Shown: positions 47,106 to 60,404, counted from the first letter of the stretch. The stretch: 64,000 nt of DNA from Phylloscopus collybita (GCA_027886175.1 JAJNNQ010000001.1:11077501-11141500), one strand, 5' to 3'. A program made the numbers and translations. The notes: a model not told the origin generated them from the letters alone.

Positions 47106-47683
47106 AATTTAAATAACTGTCCATGCACGAGGGTAAATATGAGCTATGTCAGGCCACAAAGGTTCAACAGAATATTAGCCAATATATTGTCATGAACTCT
47201 ACATGTCTCTAGATGATGAATTGCATATGCATGTGGAATTACCTGTTCCCATATGAAAGTGATAAACTGCACAAAAACCTAGCTAGATACCTACAAAGAT
47301 GTGTTTTACTGATCAACAGGCAAATAACTGCACACATGTTCACAACTCCATGCATGCATTCCACAGGGCTGTTCTCTCTCTAAAAGAAGGAACCAGATTT
47401 TCATTCCCATCATACAGGAACCACAGGTCTCCAGGAGAAGTAAGTGCAAGTCCACCAGCACAAAGGCATGTGGAAAGGACCATGTCCTGGCTCTGGGAGG
47501 CTTTTAGCAGTTGTGAACATCTGAGCATTACTTTTGAAATGAGCTCTCCGTTAAAAGTCTGCCACATTTGAAAAATCCACAGAGCTCCCAAACAATGAGA
47601 TGAAAAGTTGCTCTGAAGGAGGGGTTCTCAGCCCTGTTAAGGACACAGTTTCCCAGTCCCACCAGTCTGACAAGGGCCTGTTG

Positions 47684-47694
47684 CCATCTAGTGG
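47684..47694 (-). promoter_or_regulatory. Candidate CTCF motif, minus orientation
   Basis: Reads CCACTAGATGGCAAC on the minus strand, a close match to the CTCF core CCASYAGRKGGCR. It pairs with the plus-oriented copy at 47729. Confidence 0.45.
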
Positions 47695-47728
47695 ATTCCC
47701 ATCGACTGATCCCTCTGCACCGCAAATG

Positions 47729-47739
47729 CCACTAGATGG
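47729..47739 (+). promoter_or_regulatory. Candidate CTCF motif, plus orientation
   Basis: Reads GCCACTAGATGGAG. Its 11-base core is identical to the minus-strand copy at 47684, giving a divergent pair with 34 bp between cores. The base after the core (A, not C) makes it slightly weaker. Confidence 0.4.
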
Positions 47740-48231
47740 AGTGTTAAGAAGGAATTCTGAATTCCTATTTTTTTAGGTATCCAGCAGCTCAGGTTTTCAA
47801 ACTCTCAAAAAGCTACAGGCCCAGAATTACCCTGAAATTGTGGAGGATTTCACCAGCTGCTCTCAGTTTCATGAGAAATTCCAGGCTATAGATTCTCAAG
47901 TGTAATAATGAAACACTACAGGAAAATACTCCCATGTCAACATAATTTATGTTAATGCAGGCATCTCCTTCATTGAGATACCTCTGGTGGCAACAGATCT
48001 CACACAACCTGCATTCTGCTGGTGTCAATAGTGATGTACAGACCTGGTTTGTGCTACTTTTGTGAGAAATACCTCATCAGCTCTCAGCTATGGGAATCCC
48101 CACTTCCATGAATAAACATCAGCTGTAAAACTTCTCCAAGTCTCTGCCATGGAGTGTCAGTTCACATCTCTGGATTATCTCAAAATGAGAAATTCTACCT
48201 CGTCACACATGGCAAGAAAAGAGGTACTTAC

Positions 48232-48285
48232 TGCCCATGGAGTTCATAGGGAGGACAGGAGAGGAGGAACTCATCTGCTCCACAT
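48232..48285 (-). CDS. NR6A1: Probable NR6A1 exon encoding the N-terminal (A/B) linker
   Basis: On the minus strand a strong acceptor (TTTCACTTTCCCATTAGCTGCAG layout) is followed by 54 nt and the near-ideal donor GTAAGT. The exon is open: AT, then 17 codons VEQMSSSSPVLPMNSMG, then A. Phase is 1 in and 1 out, so it fits between the first coding exon (ending G, giving Asp) and the DNA-binding exon (starting AT, giving Asn) and can be skipped without a frameshift. Spliced in, the order is PPRS-D-VEQMSSSSP...NSMG-N-ERVDQ. The Ser/Pro/Met composition suits a disordered A/B region. The human protein has a linker of similar length but different sequence here, so orthology of this exon is not shown. 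Supported by splice signals, open frame and phase only. Confidence 0.65.
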
Positions 48286-51200
48286 CTGCAGCTAATGGGA
48301 AAGTGAAAATGAGAAAGATGTGATGTGCATGTTACTGAGAAGGTTTTATTTTGAAAACTTTCATTTACACTGCAATTGAATACACATGTCTTCAATCACC
48401 TGAGGAAGCTGCTTTGAGAAGCAGGTAATTTTAACAGCATCAGCTTCCCCCTCTCAAGGTATTTCTATCATACATACACATTATCTATAGATCTACTTTT
48501 CTCAGCAGTCATATTAGTAATTTGTAACTTGTGATGGTTTGAGAATATCAATTCAGAGCAACTTCCAGCACAAAGAAAGTCTAAATTGCATCAGGTTTAA
48601 CCTGTATGCAGAGCATTACTGTGGAGTGAAAGGACATGATGATCTCCCATCTGTGTCCAGTGAACCTTCAAAAGATTCCTGATCAGAAGAGAGATCCTCT
48701 TCCAAAGGCTGGCAAGCTGCTGGAATTTGATCTGGAGCAGCATCAGAAACAAGTGTCTTTAAGCACAAGACACTCCAAAGGTTTATTTTCTAACAGCTGA
48801 AAGAAGAAACAGAACTTCCTGCCTGTGTCTGCCAGTGAAAACCCTCAAAGTCAGAACGTGATCAAAAGCAAATGCTGGATTGCCCTCTGTGTTTTGGAAA
48901 GGATCCACCTTTCCAGGACCTAAACCAGGAGAAAACCATCTCCCACCAACAGGGTCAGTTTTAGCCCAAGATTAGGTGAAGCCAAGATGCATTCTTTGGG
49001 CTTGATCTCTCTCAAAAGACCACAGCCCCTCTCAGCACATCACCACTAACACCCAAGTCAAGCAGCTCAGTCTCCATCTCCATGATTTTGATGCTGGTAG
49101 GCCCCACATAATTACATATTCTGTCACTCCTGTTTAGCTCTAAGACCCAGTAAATGCACACTACAAGTTTACATTCCTAACCACAGAACACAGCCCCAGA
49201 AGCACAACTCCAGCCCACAGCCAGGCTTTGCTGCCAGCCCAAATCCTGCCTTTCACATTCTTGCAATTCCCATTTCTCAGGCAGCAGGCAGTTCCCTGAG
49301 GACCAGTGTTTACACTGAAAGTGCAAAGTTCTGCTCTAATTAGGCAAACCACAAACAAAAGTAAACACTTCAGCAGACCATTTTTACAGAAGATGAGAGC
49401 AGACACTGCAGCACACTGATTAAATCCTCCTGCCATACTTTCATACCACTCTGACCTCCTTGGTCCTACTCAAAGCAGCAGCTTTAGTTCATCAGGTTAA
49501 ACACCAGCCATAGCTGAGAACAGCAACAAACACAATTACAGATCTATTCAGCAATGCCCTGGCTTGTTCCTGTCCTATTCCCCACTGAATTGCCAAGGCA
49601 TTTACTGCCTAGAACATCTACACATTAATTTATCCTCTTGCTTGGCTCTTGCACCTCAAAAAGCTGCATGTGACATGCTGACTGCAGACCTCCCAACAGG
49701 CTCTGCATTGCACTGCACAAGTCTCTGATGAGCTCAGAGAAGAAAAATTATTTTGCACCTTCCTATATTCCACCTTAATACCATAATCTCCCTAATTTAG
49801 GAACTAGCAAGCCATATACCACACGTGTTTTGTAAGTAAAAAGAAAAAAAGAAAGGATTGTTCGTATGTAGTACAGCCATTTCAGGTTCCTGGAAAGAGT
49901 TTTGTACTTTTGCCTATTGAAAGCTACACATGCTTTCACACACATCCAGATTAAACCAAAAAAAATAAGTGCAGGTTAAAGTGACTCTTTTGAGAGTGGT
50001 GCAGAGTCAGCACTGAGCACAAGTGGGCTTTCAGGAAGGCTGAGGAGCAGCTCAGCAGATGGTCACTCCGAGGTTACCTGCTGCTCTGGCACAGGGGTCA
50101 CTGCCCAGCACACGGCCAGATGGCACAGGGCAGGCACTTGAGAAGCTGCTGTGACAGCAACAGGCACTTAGGGCAGTAAGCTACACCTGCCAACATCTGG
50201 AATAGTTTATCAAGTATCATTCAGAGAGCAGCTAAATAATGCATGTGCCTTCTGAAGAGAGGTTTCTGAGTGGGAAGTGTTAAGGGAGAGGCAGCGCAAA
50301 TTCTCTTTAAGTCCTGAAATTTTAGATTGTTTATTGTAATGCCAAGTTACAGGCTGCAGACAACAAAGTGTAGCTATTTCCCAGCCATACTTGGAAATTT
50401 CAGTTCATGCACGAAATGATGTTTTAATGACTACCTGTAGTATGTTCACCAGTGCAGACAGCATGCTTCCACCACCCAGCTGCTCAAGTCTGAGGTGAAT
50501 CCCCTCAGTGTCCTGCCCTGTCCTGCCAGGAGCCCAGGGATCCAGCCTGAGCAGGAACGTGGCACAGCTGCGGCATCCAAGAGCAGCAATACATCAGCAT
50601 TTCTGGTCTTGTGCTACTACTGGCAGATGGTATTTATAACATATTAATCTCAAAATCACACTTTGATTTTTTTTTTCTATGTACGTAAAAGCACAACTGC
50701 TTATTCTACACCCGACTTTGAATAGATGGATTTAAAAAATTCTCTCAATATTAAAAAGTTCAAACAGCTGTTTATGAAGCATGGCTGCTCTCTTATCCAT
50801 AATCCCTCACCCTTCCCTCCAGCCTTTTTTGTCTTTATAATTATACATAATCCATTAAATTCCTAAAAACAATTAATCTAAGAGGAGATACAGACTAAAA
50901 ACCAGACTAAGATTTGGAAAGTGGTTTGCTCTAAAAGATGAAAAGGACAGAAGTCTGCTCAGCTATGAAGAGCAGCTGCTGCCAATACAAGTATTTACCT
51001 CCTGACCTCTCCTCTGCCCACTCAGTGAACAGTGCCAATTGTTTTCCTGTATTATGTACTGTTTACAAGCCCTGAGTGGCATGAAAGGAATTAATAATTC
51101 AGCTCATGGAACTGACGACCTTTATTGGGGTGCCCCTGTTTGCTGAGCAGGAATCAGCAAAAACCTCCCTTGAAGCCACAGGGTTTCTTTAAGAGTTTTT

Positions 51201-54200
51201 CATTTTACAGCCTAATTGGTCACCATAACATAAATCAATTATTTCTCCTGTTTTAAGCAACAATGCTACCTATTCTCAACCCCTTGATTTCTAGCTTCCC
51301 TTGTATCAAGCCAGGCCTTGTTCTTTGACTTTTACAAAGGTCTGGTAAACACACCAGCAAGGCCAGCGTGGAGAGCTCTGCAGGATCAGGAACGTTTGGG
51401 AACACCAGCAAAAAGAGATTATGCTATTTTGAACTTCTCTTGACCTTTGCCTGCCCTTGTCCCTGTTAATGCTAATTGAAGGGGAATATGGGCTACTCCT
51501 AGAAATGAACTTCGCCTGAACCTGTGACACAGCACCGGACTTTGAAGATGAGTTGTGGCACCCCCTCCCCAGCGTTGCCATCTCAGGTGTGGAAGAGCTC
51601 AGCAGGTAGCACAGGGCACCCTGAGCCCTGCAGGGACTCCCAAGGTGGGAATGAGCAGAACCTGCTGCCTCAGGGAGCCCCGTCACACTCCCTGTCCCCA
51701 GCAGCTGCTCTCCTGTCCAGGATCCATCCATCCCACACTGATCCTGTGGCACAGCCCAGTGCTGCCTGTGGGCTGCAGGCAGGAGATGTGTGTGGGACAG
51801 GCTCAGCATGTTCCAGAGGTCACTCTGCCATGTCCCAGGAGGCACCGAGTGCTCCTGTCAACCCCGTGGCCATGAGCTGTCACAAGGCCAGCCTGGCTCA
51901 GTTGTGAGGTTCTGCAGGACCCGAGCTGCTCCCCAGCCTGCACCATTCCATGGGCTTACCCTTGATGTTTGTGGCTGTTTAACTTTGAAGTTTCAATCAA
52001 CCTTTTCCTTCAGGTTCTTGAGGTCCTTCTGAACAGCAGCTGTGCCTTCCAGAGTATCGACCTGGTGTCACCTGCAAGTCTGAGGAGTTTGTCCATCCCA
52101 CCACCCAGAGGGTTGATGAAATTGCTCCATAGTATTGGCCCCAACACCAACCACCAGTTAGTGCTTGAACTCGACTGCCACCCTTTGAACAGCCCAGGTT
52201 TTCACCCAAACTGTCTGCAAGGATGACATGGGAGACTGCATCAGAAGCCTTGCCTAATGCCAAGGTTAATGACAAAATTCCTCTCTCCTCCTCCATGGAT
52301 CCAGTCATTTCATCACAGAAGGAATGAGGTTGGTCAGGCATGATCTCTCCCCTTGGTAAACCCACAGTGAATGTTCCCAATTACCTTCCTGTCCTTCAAG
52401 TGCCTGGAAATGCCTTCTGGGAGCATTTGCTCCACACCCTTCCCACTGAGGGACTGAGACAAGGCTGACCAGCCTGCAGCTCCCCAGAGCAGCTACTACT
52501 CAGCAGAGCCGAGTTAAAGGTGATTCATTATCCCTTATCAGCTAAATTTTACTATACAGAGACATTCCTCCCCTTTCCCCTACATTGGGTAGAGCTTGTC
52601 TCACCTCAGCACTGAGAACACACGCTGTTTGCAGAGAGGAGTGGGAAATAAGGTCATCCCGTGATAAATATTTTTACTTATTTTCATTCATATGGAAAAC
52701 AATCCCAGTTCCTGCTTACCAACAAAACTGAAAGGAAACCTACACAGAGCTGAATCTTCCATGTACCTGCACTGTATTCCTCAGTGCACTCCCTACAAAC
52801 ATTGTTACTTTAAATGCCTGTTTACATTCCAGTAAAATTCTGTCAGCATGGTATCTGATTTATTGATGCCATCAAAAGTCACAGGATTCCTGACGTGCCT
52901 CCTGAGGCACAAAAATCAAAGCAGAAAGGAGATGCATGTTGCTGTGGTATCAGCATTACCACATCCCTTCTTTTCCAGGGTTTTCCAGAAGCCCTCTGTG
53001 ATTTCTGGGACAGAGCACAGTGCACTTCTGGAAAGCTGGTGCTTCCCTGAGAGGTTCAGCAGGCTCTGCTCCTGAGAAATGGGGTGGTGTGGAGGAAATG
53101 CCCTCATCCCTCTAAAGGGGACTCATGCACATTTGGCATCTGATTTTAGACTTTTACCGAAAGGGAAAACACAGTCAAGCACCAATGCTTTTTAGAAAAA
53201 TCATGATGATGAAGAAAAAAGCCTGTCCTAAAGGAAGGTGATCGTGTCTCTGTTTCACATCCAGTTCCCCTCAGCACGCAGCACCCCAGCCCACAGGCAC
53301 ACTGTCTTTGTCCCTGGGCGTGAGATTTTTTGCATCTTCTCTACCTGGAGGATGTTTTAGTTTATTAGGATATTGCCTACCAGGCAACCCAGCCTACTCC
53401 AATATTGAAAGATCAATTGCATAATCAGTCTGTAAATCCGGGGAAATTCTTTATTGACTTTCTGATCACTGATAAAGCGTTGGCCAACACAAGGCATGCC
53501 ACTTTAGCAAAACCCATCTAGAGTCCACTAGAATTACCTACATTAAAGAAACCAGAATTGACTGACATTATACAAGAGATGCTGTTTTTTGAGGAGTTAA
53601 CATCAACGAAGATTAATACTGATCTCCTAATAAATAAGAGCACATTATGATATCCAGAATATGGCAGAAATCATGCTGCAAATCAGCCAGTGTTCTCAGA
53701 GGCAAGCTGTTCTAGACCCCAACCAGTGCACCAGGTTAAAACACCCCTGTAGCTGGACAGAGACAGGTGTGGCTCTCTCATCTTTGTGAGGTCCCCACTT
53801 CCCAAAGGCCACCTGGACGTGGCTGTGCCAGTCCTTGAGGTTTCCTTCAGGTTTTCTTTCCTTCCATTACTGATCCGAGCATCTCGCTCACGAAATTCAG
53901 TGATCAGAGCCCCAGTGAGCACTTCCCTCTCAGCCCACCAGCACCAGCATCCCAGGTTTTGTTGGAGTGAAAGGCTCACATTAAGCATTTGGCCTCCCAG
54001 GGGTAGGGATTACAAACGGGCAGGAATCAAGGGAAATTTGATTCTTTCTCCCCACCTACCCCTCTGCCTACTGTCTTCCATGTTTGCAAACCGTATTAGC
54101 TCCTGCTGCTTGCAATTCCAGAAACACTTCCCTTTCTCTTTGGGGCTCATTCCAGCCACATCTGCCTATTGCTATAATCTCATTTTGCAGGGTGCCACAG

Positions 54201-57200
54201 CTCTTAGTAGCTTTTAATTGTGGTAACACATCTAAGCATCTTAAAAAGCACATCAGAAACTGTCTGACAGACAGAAGAACGCTGTTAAAAATAGAAACAT
54301 CCTTCCTGACATTTGGGTATTTGTATCCACTTGTACTAGAAAATTACCTTAAATGCAGAAAAATACCTACATTTTTAAAGAGAAGGCTCCTAATCTTTTC
54401 AATGAGAAACTGGTTTTGGATTGAATTTAGTATACCCTGCTGCTCTGAAGAACAATCTGAATCTTAATTGACTTTTAATCTAACTTAAATAATACAGCAG
54501 TTCGTGTTTTGCCAATTTCCATGAAAAGACAGCGCACAGTTTTGCCTATTTTAAAATCTATGTTGAAACACGTTACGATTACAAGTTTTTCAATTTTAAA
54601 ATAATTGTTACATACATCGCTACAGGAAATCTATTTGTATTCTTCCTTTTGAAGCTGCTCTCAGCACTGGTGCTCCACAGATGGTCGTGTTCTGCTTGGG
54701 CAGTGGTGGGTAAGGCTGGTCCCCCTGCACCCACCCAGCCAGGACCACGACCACGCCTGCAACATCTCACTCTCCTCAGGAAAAATCATCCCAGCCTGAC
54801 CACTGTCTGCTGGGCTAAAGGAGATGAGAAAAGCTGTGGCATTGCCATTTATTTTGCCATCATTATGGCACTTCTTATGTAGCAACTGCAGAGGTTTTCC
54901 TAGGGAAAAAAACCAAACAAACCTGTAAACAGGTCTCTTCTTCCAATTTATAGCATCTTGCTAGAATATTTTGGAGTATTTCTTACTTGAATTTCAAATT
55001 ATTATTTGAACTCTTACTTGAATTCAAATAATCCCTATCCTGCAGATGTTGACAACTACAGTTCACTTATTATTGGGCAATCTATATATACTTCTTTTAG
55101 CATAACCCAAAGATAAAAAAGAGGTCAAACACCCAGAGGTGCATTTCTTCCCCAGTACCAGTTTGCAATAGAAGCTGTTTCAAACTTATGTTGTTTCATG
55201 AAAAAAAAAAGCATAATTTAAAAATTCTGATCCTCTAGATAAAAACATGCTGCTGCTGGACCTACCACTTCAGAGCAAGGAGTTTGGGAATAGGAAACAA
55301 ACCTTTCACCTACCAGCTACAGACAAGAGGTAAATAAAAAAAAATAAAAATCTAAGAACCAAACAACTCAGCATTACTGAAAACAAAACCAAGAGTGCAG
55401 GCTGGGGCTGGTGATGCAGCCCAGCCTGTGGTGAGCACAGATTGCCTTTTACAAAAGCCCAGTGCCCTGCACGAGGGTGTAAGTTACCACTTGTGAGTAA
55501 GGACCAACACAGCCCCTTCCTCCTGTCCACATGAAGGAACAGTTCTGGCAGGATCCCCGTTTCCCACATTGTGTGATTGATTACACTCTCCCCCTTAGAA
55601 GAGTTGATTGGTTTCCTGGTGCCAGGAAAATGATTGATGAATATTTCAGGCCATGGGCCTCTCTTCCTGCTGGGTGTCCTTTTCACATGTCTCCAATGGG
55701 CCTGGGGATTTTTTTTTCAAGACTAGGAAGTGTCATTTTTATGGATATCATCCTGTGATAGGGACAGTTCACTGAGCAGAGGCCTTATGTAAATCCAAGT
55801 GACATCCTAAAGGTCAGCCCAAGTGTTTAAGGTGATGGACCCAACTGGCAGTACCAGGTAAGCAGGAAAACAGAACTGGGCAAAGAAAAGCTTCACAAAG
55901 CAGCAGCAAAGCAGGAGGCACCGTGCAGCCACACCCTGAGCTTGGTACAGCAGCAAGCTGGTACCCAACACCGGCCTCTTTCCTCAGCTCCCTTCAATTT
56001 TGTACACCACAAGTACAGTAAATTTGCAGGTAAGAATTACCCCTGCTCGTGACCCACAGCAAGGGCATTTCCTTAGCACTGCTGATAAAACAGGCAGAGG
56101 ATAGAGAGCCTCCTGGCAGAAGCACTCACAAGACATCTGAAACAACATACTTAGGAATAATTCCTTGTAAGTATTGCCAAACAACATAAAGCTACAGCTG
56201 TGAGACTGAATGAAGGGATTCTTGGAGGACAAGCTGGTGTTTGGCAGGACTTCCAGAGCCTCGGAGTTCTTTAACAAATTTTTACTACAGCCACCACAGC
56301 CATCATTTATTTAATCACTTGGCCTCAGGATCTGAGGGCTGGGCAGCGATTCCTGCAGGTAACACCTGGGATTCTCAGCAGCAGCTGCTCAGAACAAACC
56401 CCAACCCCCAGAGAGCCCCCTGCCCACCCACAGCCCAGGGGTACAGCCCCCCAGGGCAGGGAGCCCACCACAATGAACACCTTCACACCCCCTACCACCA
56501 CTGCAACCCACATTTCCTGCAGCCAGAGCTGGGGAGGCTTTATCCAACAAGAGAATTTGGGGGTTTCGTCCAAGGAGCATCACTGTCTCAGATTATATTA
56601 TTCCCATAAAAACTACTGAAGGTTTCCCCTCAAGTTTCAGCTGGGAGGTATTTCCAGACAAGGGCATCACAGCAGTTTGCAGTCAGCCTGGCATTAGAGC
56701 TGTGATAGATTTTTTTACTGCTTTGTTTGGGTTTGTTTGTTTTGTTTTGGGGTTTTTTGTTTTTTTTCTAATAAAGGAAAAAAGGGCTTTAAAAAATTAA
56801 TCTTTCACACTGACCAGACATTTCTCTAAGTTTAAATTTCACCACCTCTACAAGCCTACAGCTGGGATGATTAGGCAATGGAAGTTAGACGTGTAATTTG
56901 TGCTCTCTGAAGGACACGGGGTCCACCCTGGGTAAATGAAGGCTCCTTATCGAAGTGCTGGGGCAGAACTCAGATACCCCAGGCATATACTGCTCTCCAG
57001 ATAAGTTATTGGCAATCATTTACCAATAAAGAACTTCACTGAAGCCAGCCTCTCCACGGAGTGTTTCCTCTTTCTAACAAAACCTGTACAGAATCATTTT
57101 TATCAACGCATAAAATCTGGAAGTCTTCTAATTATGTAATTAGAACTGTAATAATTAAGACCAAAGCTAAAGCTCGAAGGGTCCCCGTGTCCCCCAACTT

Positions 57201-59800
57201 CCCTTTCTCAATTAACTCTGCACAGTGATAACCACTTTGGCTTAAAGGCTAAAAAAAGGACAGGATCAAAAGGCTGGTTTAATACAGCTGGAGGGAAAGA
57301 ATGCATTTCAGCTCCCCAGCAGCCATCTGATGAAACCCTGGGCCAATTCCCTATGTAAATGACTTAATTAGAATTACCAGATTACACTGCTGAAGGCTTT
57401 ATTTAAATAGGCAGTTTATCAACAGGATAAACTGTGCTCCCATTCTCACAGAATGCTGGTGTAAATGCATCTGTTCAAAGCTCTACCACGAAGGAGTTGA
57501 ACAGTAATTCAATAAACCACTGGCATATCTTCCCCACCAAAAAAAGAAATACCACAGAGGACTTGCCAGAGGCAGGACAGAAAGACAGCTATTGCTTCCC
57601 AACAATCAAGAATTAGTCTCCCAGATGGGAAAGCTCCCTCATTTTCTATAATACAGTATCTTTATACTGTTTTATAGCCAAGCAGGGAAAAAAATCCTGT
57701 TGTTGCAGTGTCACATCACACACTGCATCTGCTCAGCATACAGCACCAGTCCCGGGCTCAGCACAAAAAGGCATGCATAAACCCATTTTCCTGATTAATG
57801 ATCTACAGAAGCCATCAATACCAAATTCCAACTTTACACCAAGAGGTATTTTTCCATCTTTACCATCAAATCAAACAAAGGAGTTAAGTTGTTCCTAAAT
57901 TACAAGTTTTTCATCTCCCGTAACAGAACTGAGTTTTCTATTTTCTGTTATTATTTACAAAAGCAAGAGACATCCACGTTCAACACTGAGCTGAAATAAC
58001 ACTGTAGCTTCTTGTTTATTCAGAGACATTTGACTTCAGCAGCCTTGCCATTCGACAACTCCATTTGTTTTTCTTCCTAAATCTTCAAAGAAATGTTTAT
58101 AGCAGGTAAACTAAGACCCAACTATATCAATGAAATAGTCTTTGTTAAGCAAAGGCTTATCTCATCAGATGCAAAGCAACCAAGCATAAAGAACCACTAA
58201 AAATGTCAGTGTGTGCCAGTAAAGTTTGGGAATGCTGTGGAAAAGGGATGCAGGCAAAGGGATTTTTTTTCTTTGAAAACCTTACATTCTTTGTGCTCTG
58301 ACAACTTTCCTCTTTTCTCTGGTATGAAGTTTATCCAGATCAGTAATCTGCCCATCTGAAACCCTGGCAGTTTTACGGGAACACAAAATTCAAATAGTTT
58401 CCTGACAAATCTGTCTTCCAAGACCACAGTACACAAGGAAGCGTCCAAAGTTACCTTAATTCTAGATAATCTGCTGTGTCCCTAGTTTAGCTAAAACATA
58501 AAATAATGTAAACTGCGTAAAAGCCATCGTGTCTCACTCACAAAGGAAAAAGATGCCAACTGAAGCTATAGCAAAACTGATCCTAAATGGGTCCCTGTTG
58601 AGAAATAATTGCTCCTACTGCAGGAAAAATGAACGCCTTAACGAAATTGCTTTAAAAACCCCCTGGGTTTATGCGTTGCCATTGATTTGCTCAATGACAA
58701 AATATGTTTCTTACGTGGAAGAGGAAGTTCTCCAATTGGCAAGGGAAAGCCATCATCTTATATTCCAAGAACGTCAAGTGTCCCCTCAAATAATGAGGCT
58801 GCAATTGCCCGTAACTGCTGGAATAAAACTGCGCCCCTGCATTTCAAAGTTATCCTGAGGCTCCTCGCCAATAAACTTGCAACAGTTTACTCTGGGTGAA
58901 CACAGAAGCCACGTGCAGAGCTTAAGTTCATTAATGATTTTAACTTTAACATTTTAACACCAAGGATACAGTCCGACTTTTATACCTCTGTCCCCGTACG
59001 ATTTGCACTGGTTTTGTTAAGAGCTAAGATGCTGTTCCTCAAGGTATCAAAAGCATTACGAATCTTCCTCAAGAAAACAAAATGTTCAGAGGCTTCATTT
59101 GCCATTATCATTTGCAGGTATTTTATAAAACCATGAATTAACAACCCAATCTCTCCTGCTCCTCCCCCAGAGACTTTAGAAAGACTGAAGGTCAAGCAAT
59201 GTCTCAACACCGCACCAGTATTTCACATTTTTGAAGGCAAAGTGTTAAAAGGTTGTTACATCACCCATTCAAAAGACTAAACCACAGCCACAGGTACGTC
59301 TGTCACAAGAAACAGCTACGCAAGAAACCCTTTAAAGCTAATCTGATTAATCAAAAGAGATTTCCCCCCAAAATCCCGTATCTGGGGGAAAAACAGCAAA
59401 CGCAGACAAAGCATTAATGCTGCTGTACTCTGAGGGACCCTAAAGCAACAGAGACTTCACAAATGAAATCAGAAAGTTCAAAAAGCATTAAGGCTATATT
59501 AAAGTATTAAGAGTGTTATTAGAGCGTTATTAAAGTATCTAAGAGTATTAAGCGTCTATCATCCAACTGGACATCTAATTAAGTGAGGAGGAATAAAGTG
59601 CTTCTAGGGACAGCTCAACATTACGCGTCTGGAGGTTACAGAAATGCCCATTTCTGCAGTTCCCACACTGCCTATCTTTTGGCACCGCCCGTATCTCGAA
59701 AACCGAGGATGCTGCCTGATAAAAAAAGCCTCTTTTGTCTGAGTCAACCCTTTGTAGAGCACCCGAGTACCTTAAGATGGTAAAATGCAATTGTAAACCA
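48286..59800. other. First NR6A1 intron, right part
   Basis: About 11.5 kb with no recognised coding exon. It contains a reversed CR1 reverse-transcriptase fragment at 52.0-52.5 kb. I scanned by eye for a second N-terminal exon like the human F-C-Q-D-E-L segment and found none. The stretches 48300-51500 and 52600-59800 show only ordinary AT-rich intron with scattered homopolymers (for example a G/T-rich tract at 56720-56770). Confidence 0.55.
51990..52500 (-). mobile_element. CR1 LINE reverse-transcriptase fragment
   Basis: On the minus strand the translation runs through recognisable CR1 ORF2 segments in several frames: HLKDRKVIGNI, then PDQPHSFCDEMTGSMEEERG, then LALGKASDAVSHVILADSL, the decayed counterpart of the Asp-Phe-Ser-Lys-Ala-Phe-Asp-Thr-Val catalytic-region motif. 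The conserved Asp-containing words are damaged (LALGKASDAV) and frames are broken, so it is dead. Orientation is the same as NR6A1. The boundary near 51990 is uncertain. Confidence 0.8.
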
Positions 59801-60293
59801 TAAAAATTGGCAGGGACATTCAAGTGCAGATGCGGCATCTGCATACGGGAAGTGTAAAAGGGTCCCAAATGGTGCCCATAAACCCCGGGCAGGGAGCGGC
59901 TGAGCCCAGACACCCGCGGGGCACGGCCGGGACTCGGCGGGCGGTACCGGGACCCGGCGGGCGGTACCGGGACCCCGCGGGGCCGGCCCGGGACAGCCGC
60001 ACCGAGCCCCGCACCCCGCGGGAACGCACGGGGGAAAGGCGATTTCAGCCCAAGGAGTTCAAGCGGCCGGCAGCGCCGCAGTGTCCGAGGGGACCCGGCC
60101 ACCCCCGCGTGTCCCGCCGAGCCCCGAGCGGCTCCCGGCGGCCCGGCCCGGGGGCAGCGGGGCAGCGCGGCCAGCGGCCCTTTGTTGAACCCCGCGGCCG
60201 CGCAAAGTTGCGGGGCCGCATCGGGCAGGCGGAGCCCCCGGTCCCGCCGGCCCCGAGCCCCCGGCCCGCCCGGACCCCCGGCGCTGCACTCAC
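59801..60293. other. NR6A1 intron 1 start, left part of the shared CpG island
   Basis: CpG-dense sequence downstream (minus sense) of the first NR6A1 coding exon, rising from AT-rich intron near 59870. It includes a doubled 18-bp-class repeat at 59937-59975 (GGCGGGCGGTACCGGGACCC twice). The long minus frame 59575-60360 starts at the genuine ATG but is open past the splice donor only by GC bias. Confidence 0.7.
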
Positions 60294-60360
60294 CGCTGCG
60301 GGGCGGCCCCTTGCTGGCGGTGCGGGGCTCCGGGAGCTCGGCGGGCGGCTCCAGCTCCAT
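60294..60360 (-). CDS. NR6A1: NR6A1 first coding exon
   Basis: The ATG at 60360 (minus) sits in an ideal Kozak context (GCCGCCATGG). It encodes 22 residues, MELEPPAELPEPRTASKGPP then RS, and one G before donor GTGAGT (60288-60293). The run LEPPAELPEPR resembles the human NR6A1 N-terminus (LEPPAALPPPPR, recalled), which supports identity. It lacks the poly-Gly stretch of the mammalian protein, so the A/B region is shorter. It ends in phase 1, matching both the 54-nt exon and the DNA-binding exon. It lies in a CpG island head-to-head with OLFML2A, as in human. An ORF continuing leftward past the donor is a GC-rich read-through into the intron and is not used. Confidence 0.85.
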
Positions 60361-60376
60361 GGCGGCGCCGGGGCCG

Positions 60377-60404
60377 CGCCGGGCCGGGCCGGGCCGGGCC
60401 GGGG
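60377..60404. repeat. (GGGCC)n in the NR6A1 5' leader
   Basis: Five pentamers of GGGCC, starting 17 bp upstream of the NR6A1 ATG. The word is nearly self-complementary (GGGCC/GGCCC), so the leader RNA could form a stable hairpin. Confidence 0.9.

Larger units (their letters stand above)
44585..48231. other. NR6A1 intron downstream of the miR-181 cluster
   Basis: No coding exon recognised. It contains an AATAAA at 44849, a 10-bp array at 46.97-47.1 kb and an inverted pair of CTCF-like motifs at 47.7 kb. The short frames between 44.9 and 46.8 kb overlap each other on both strands and match nothing. Confidence 0.55.
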
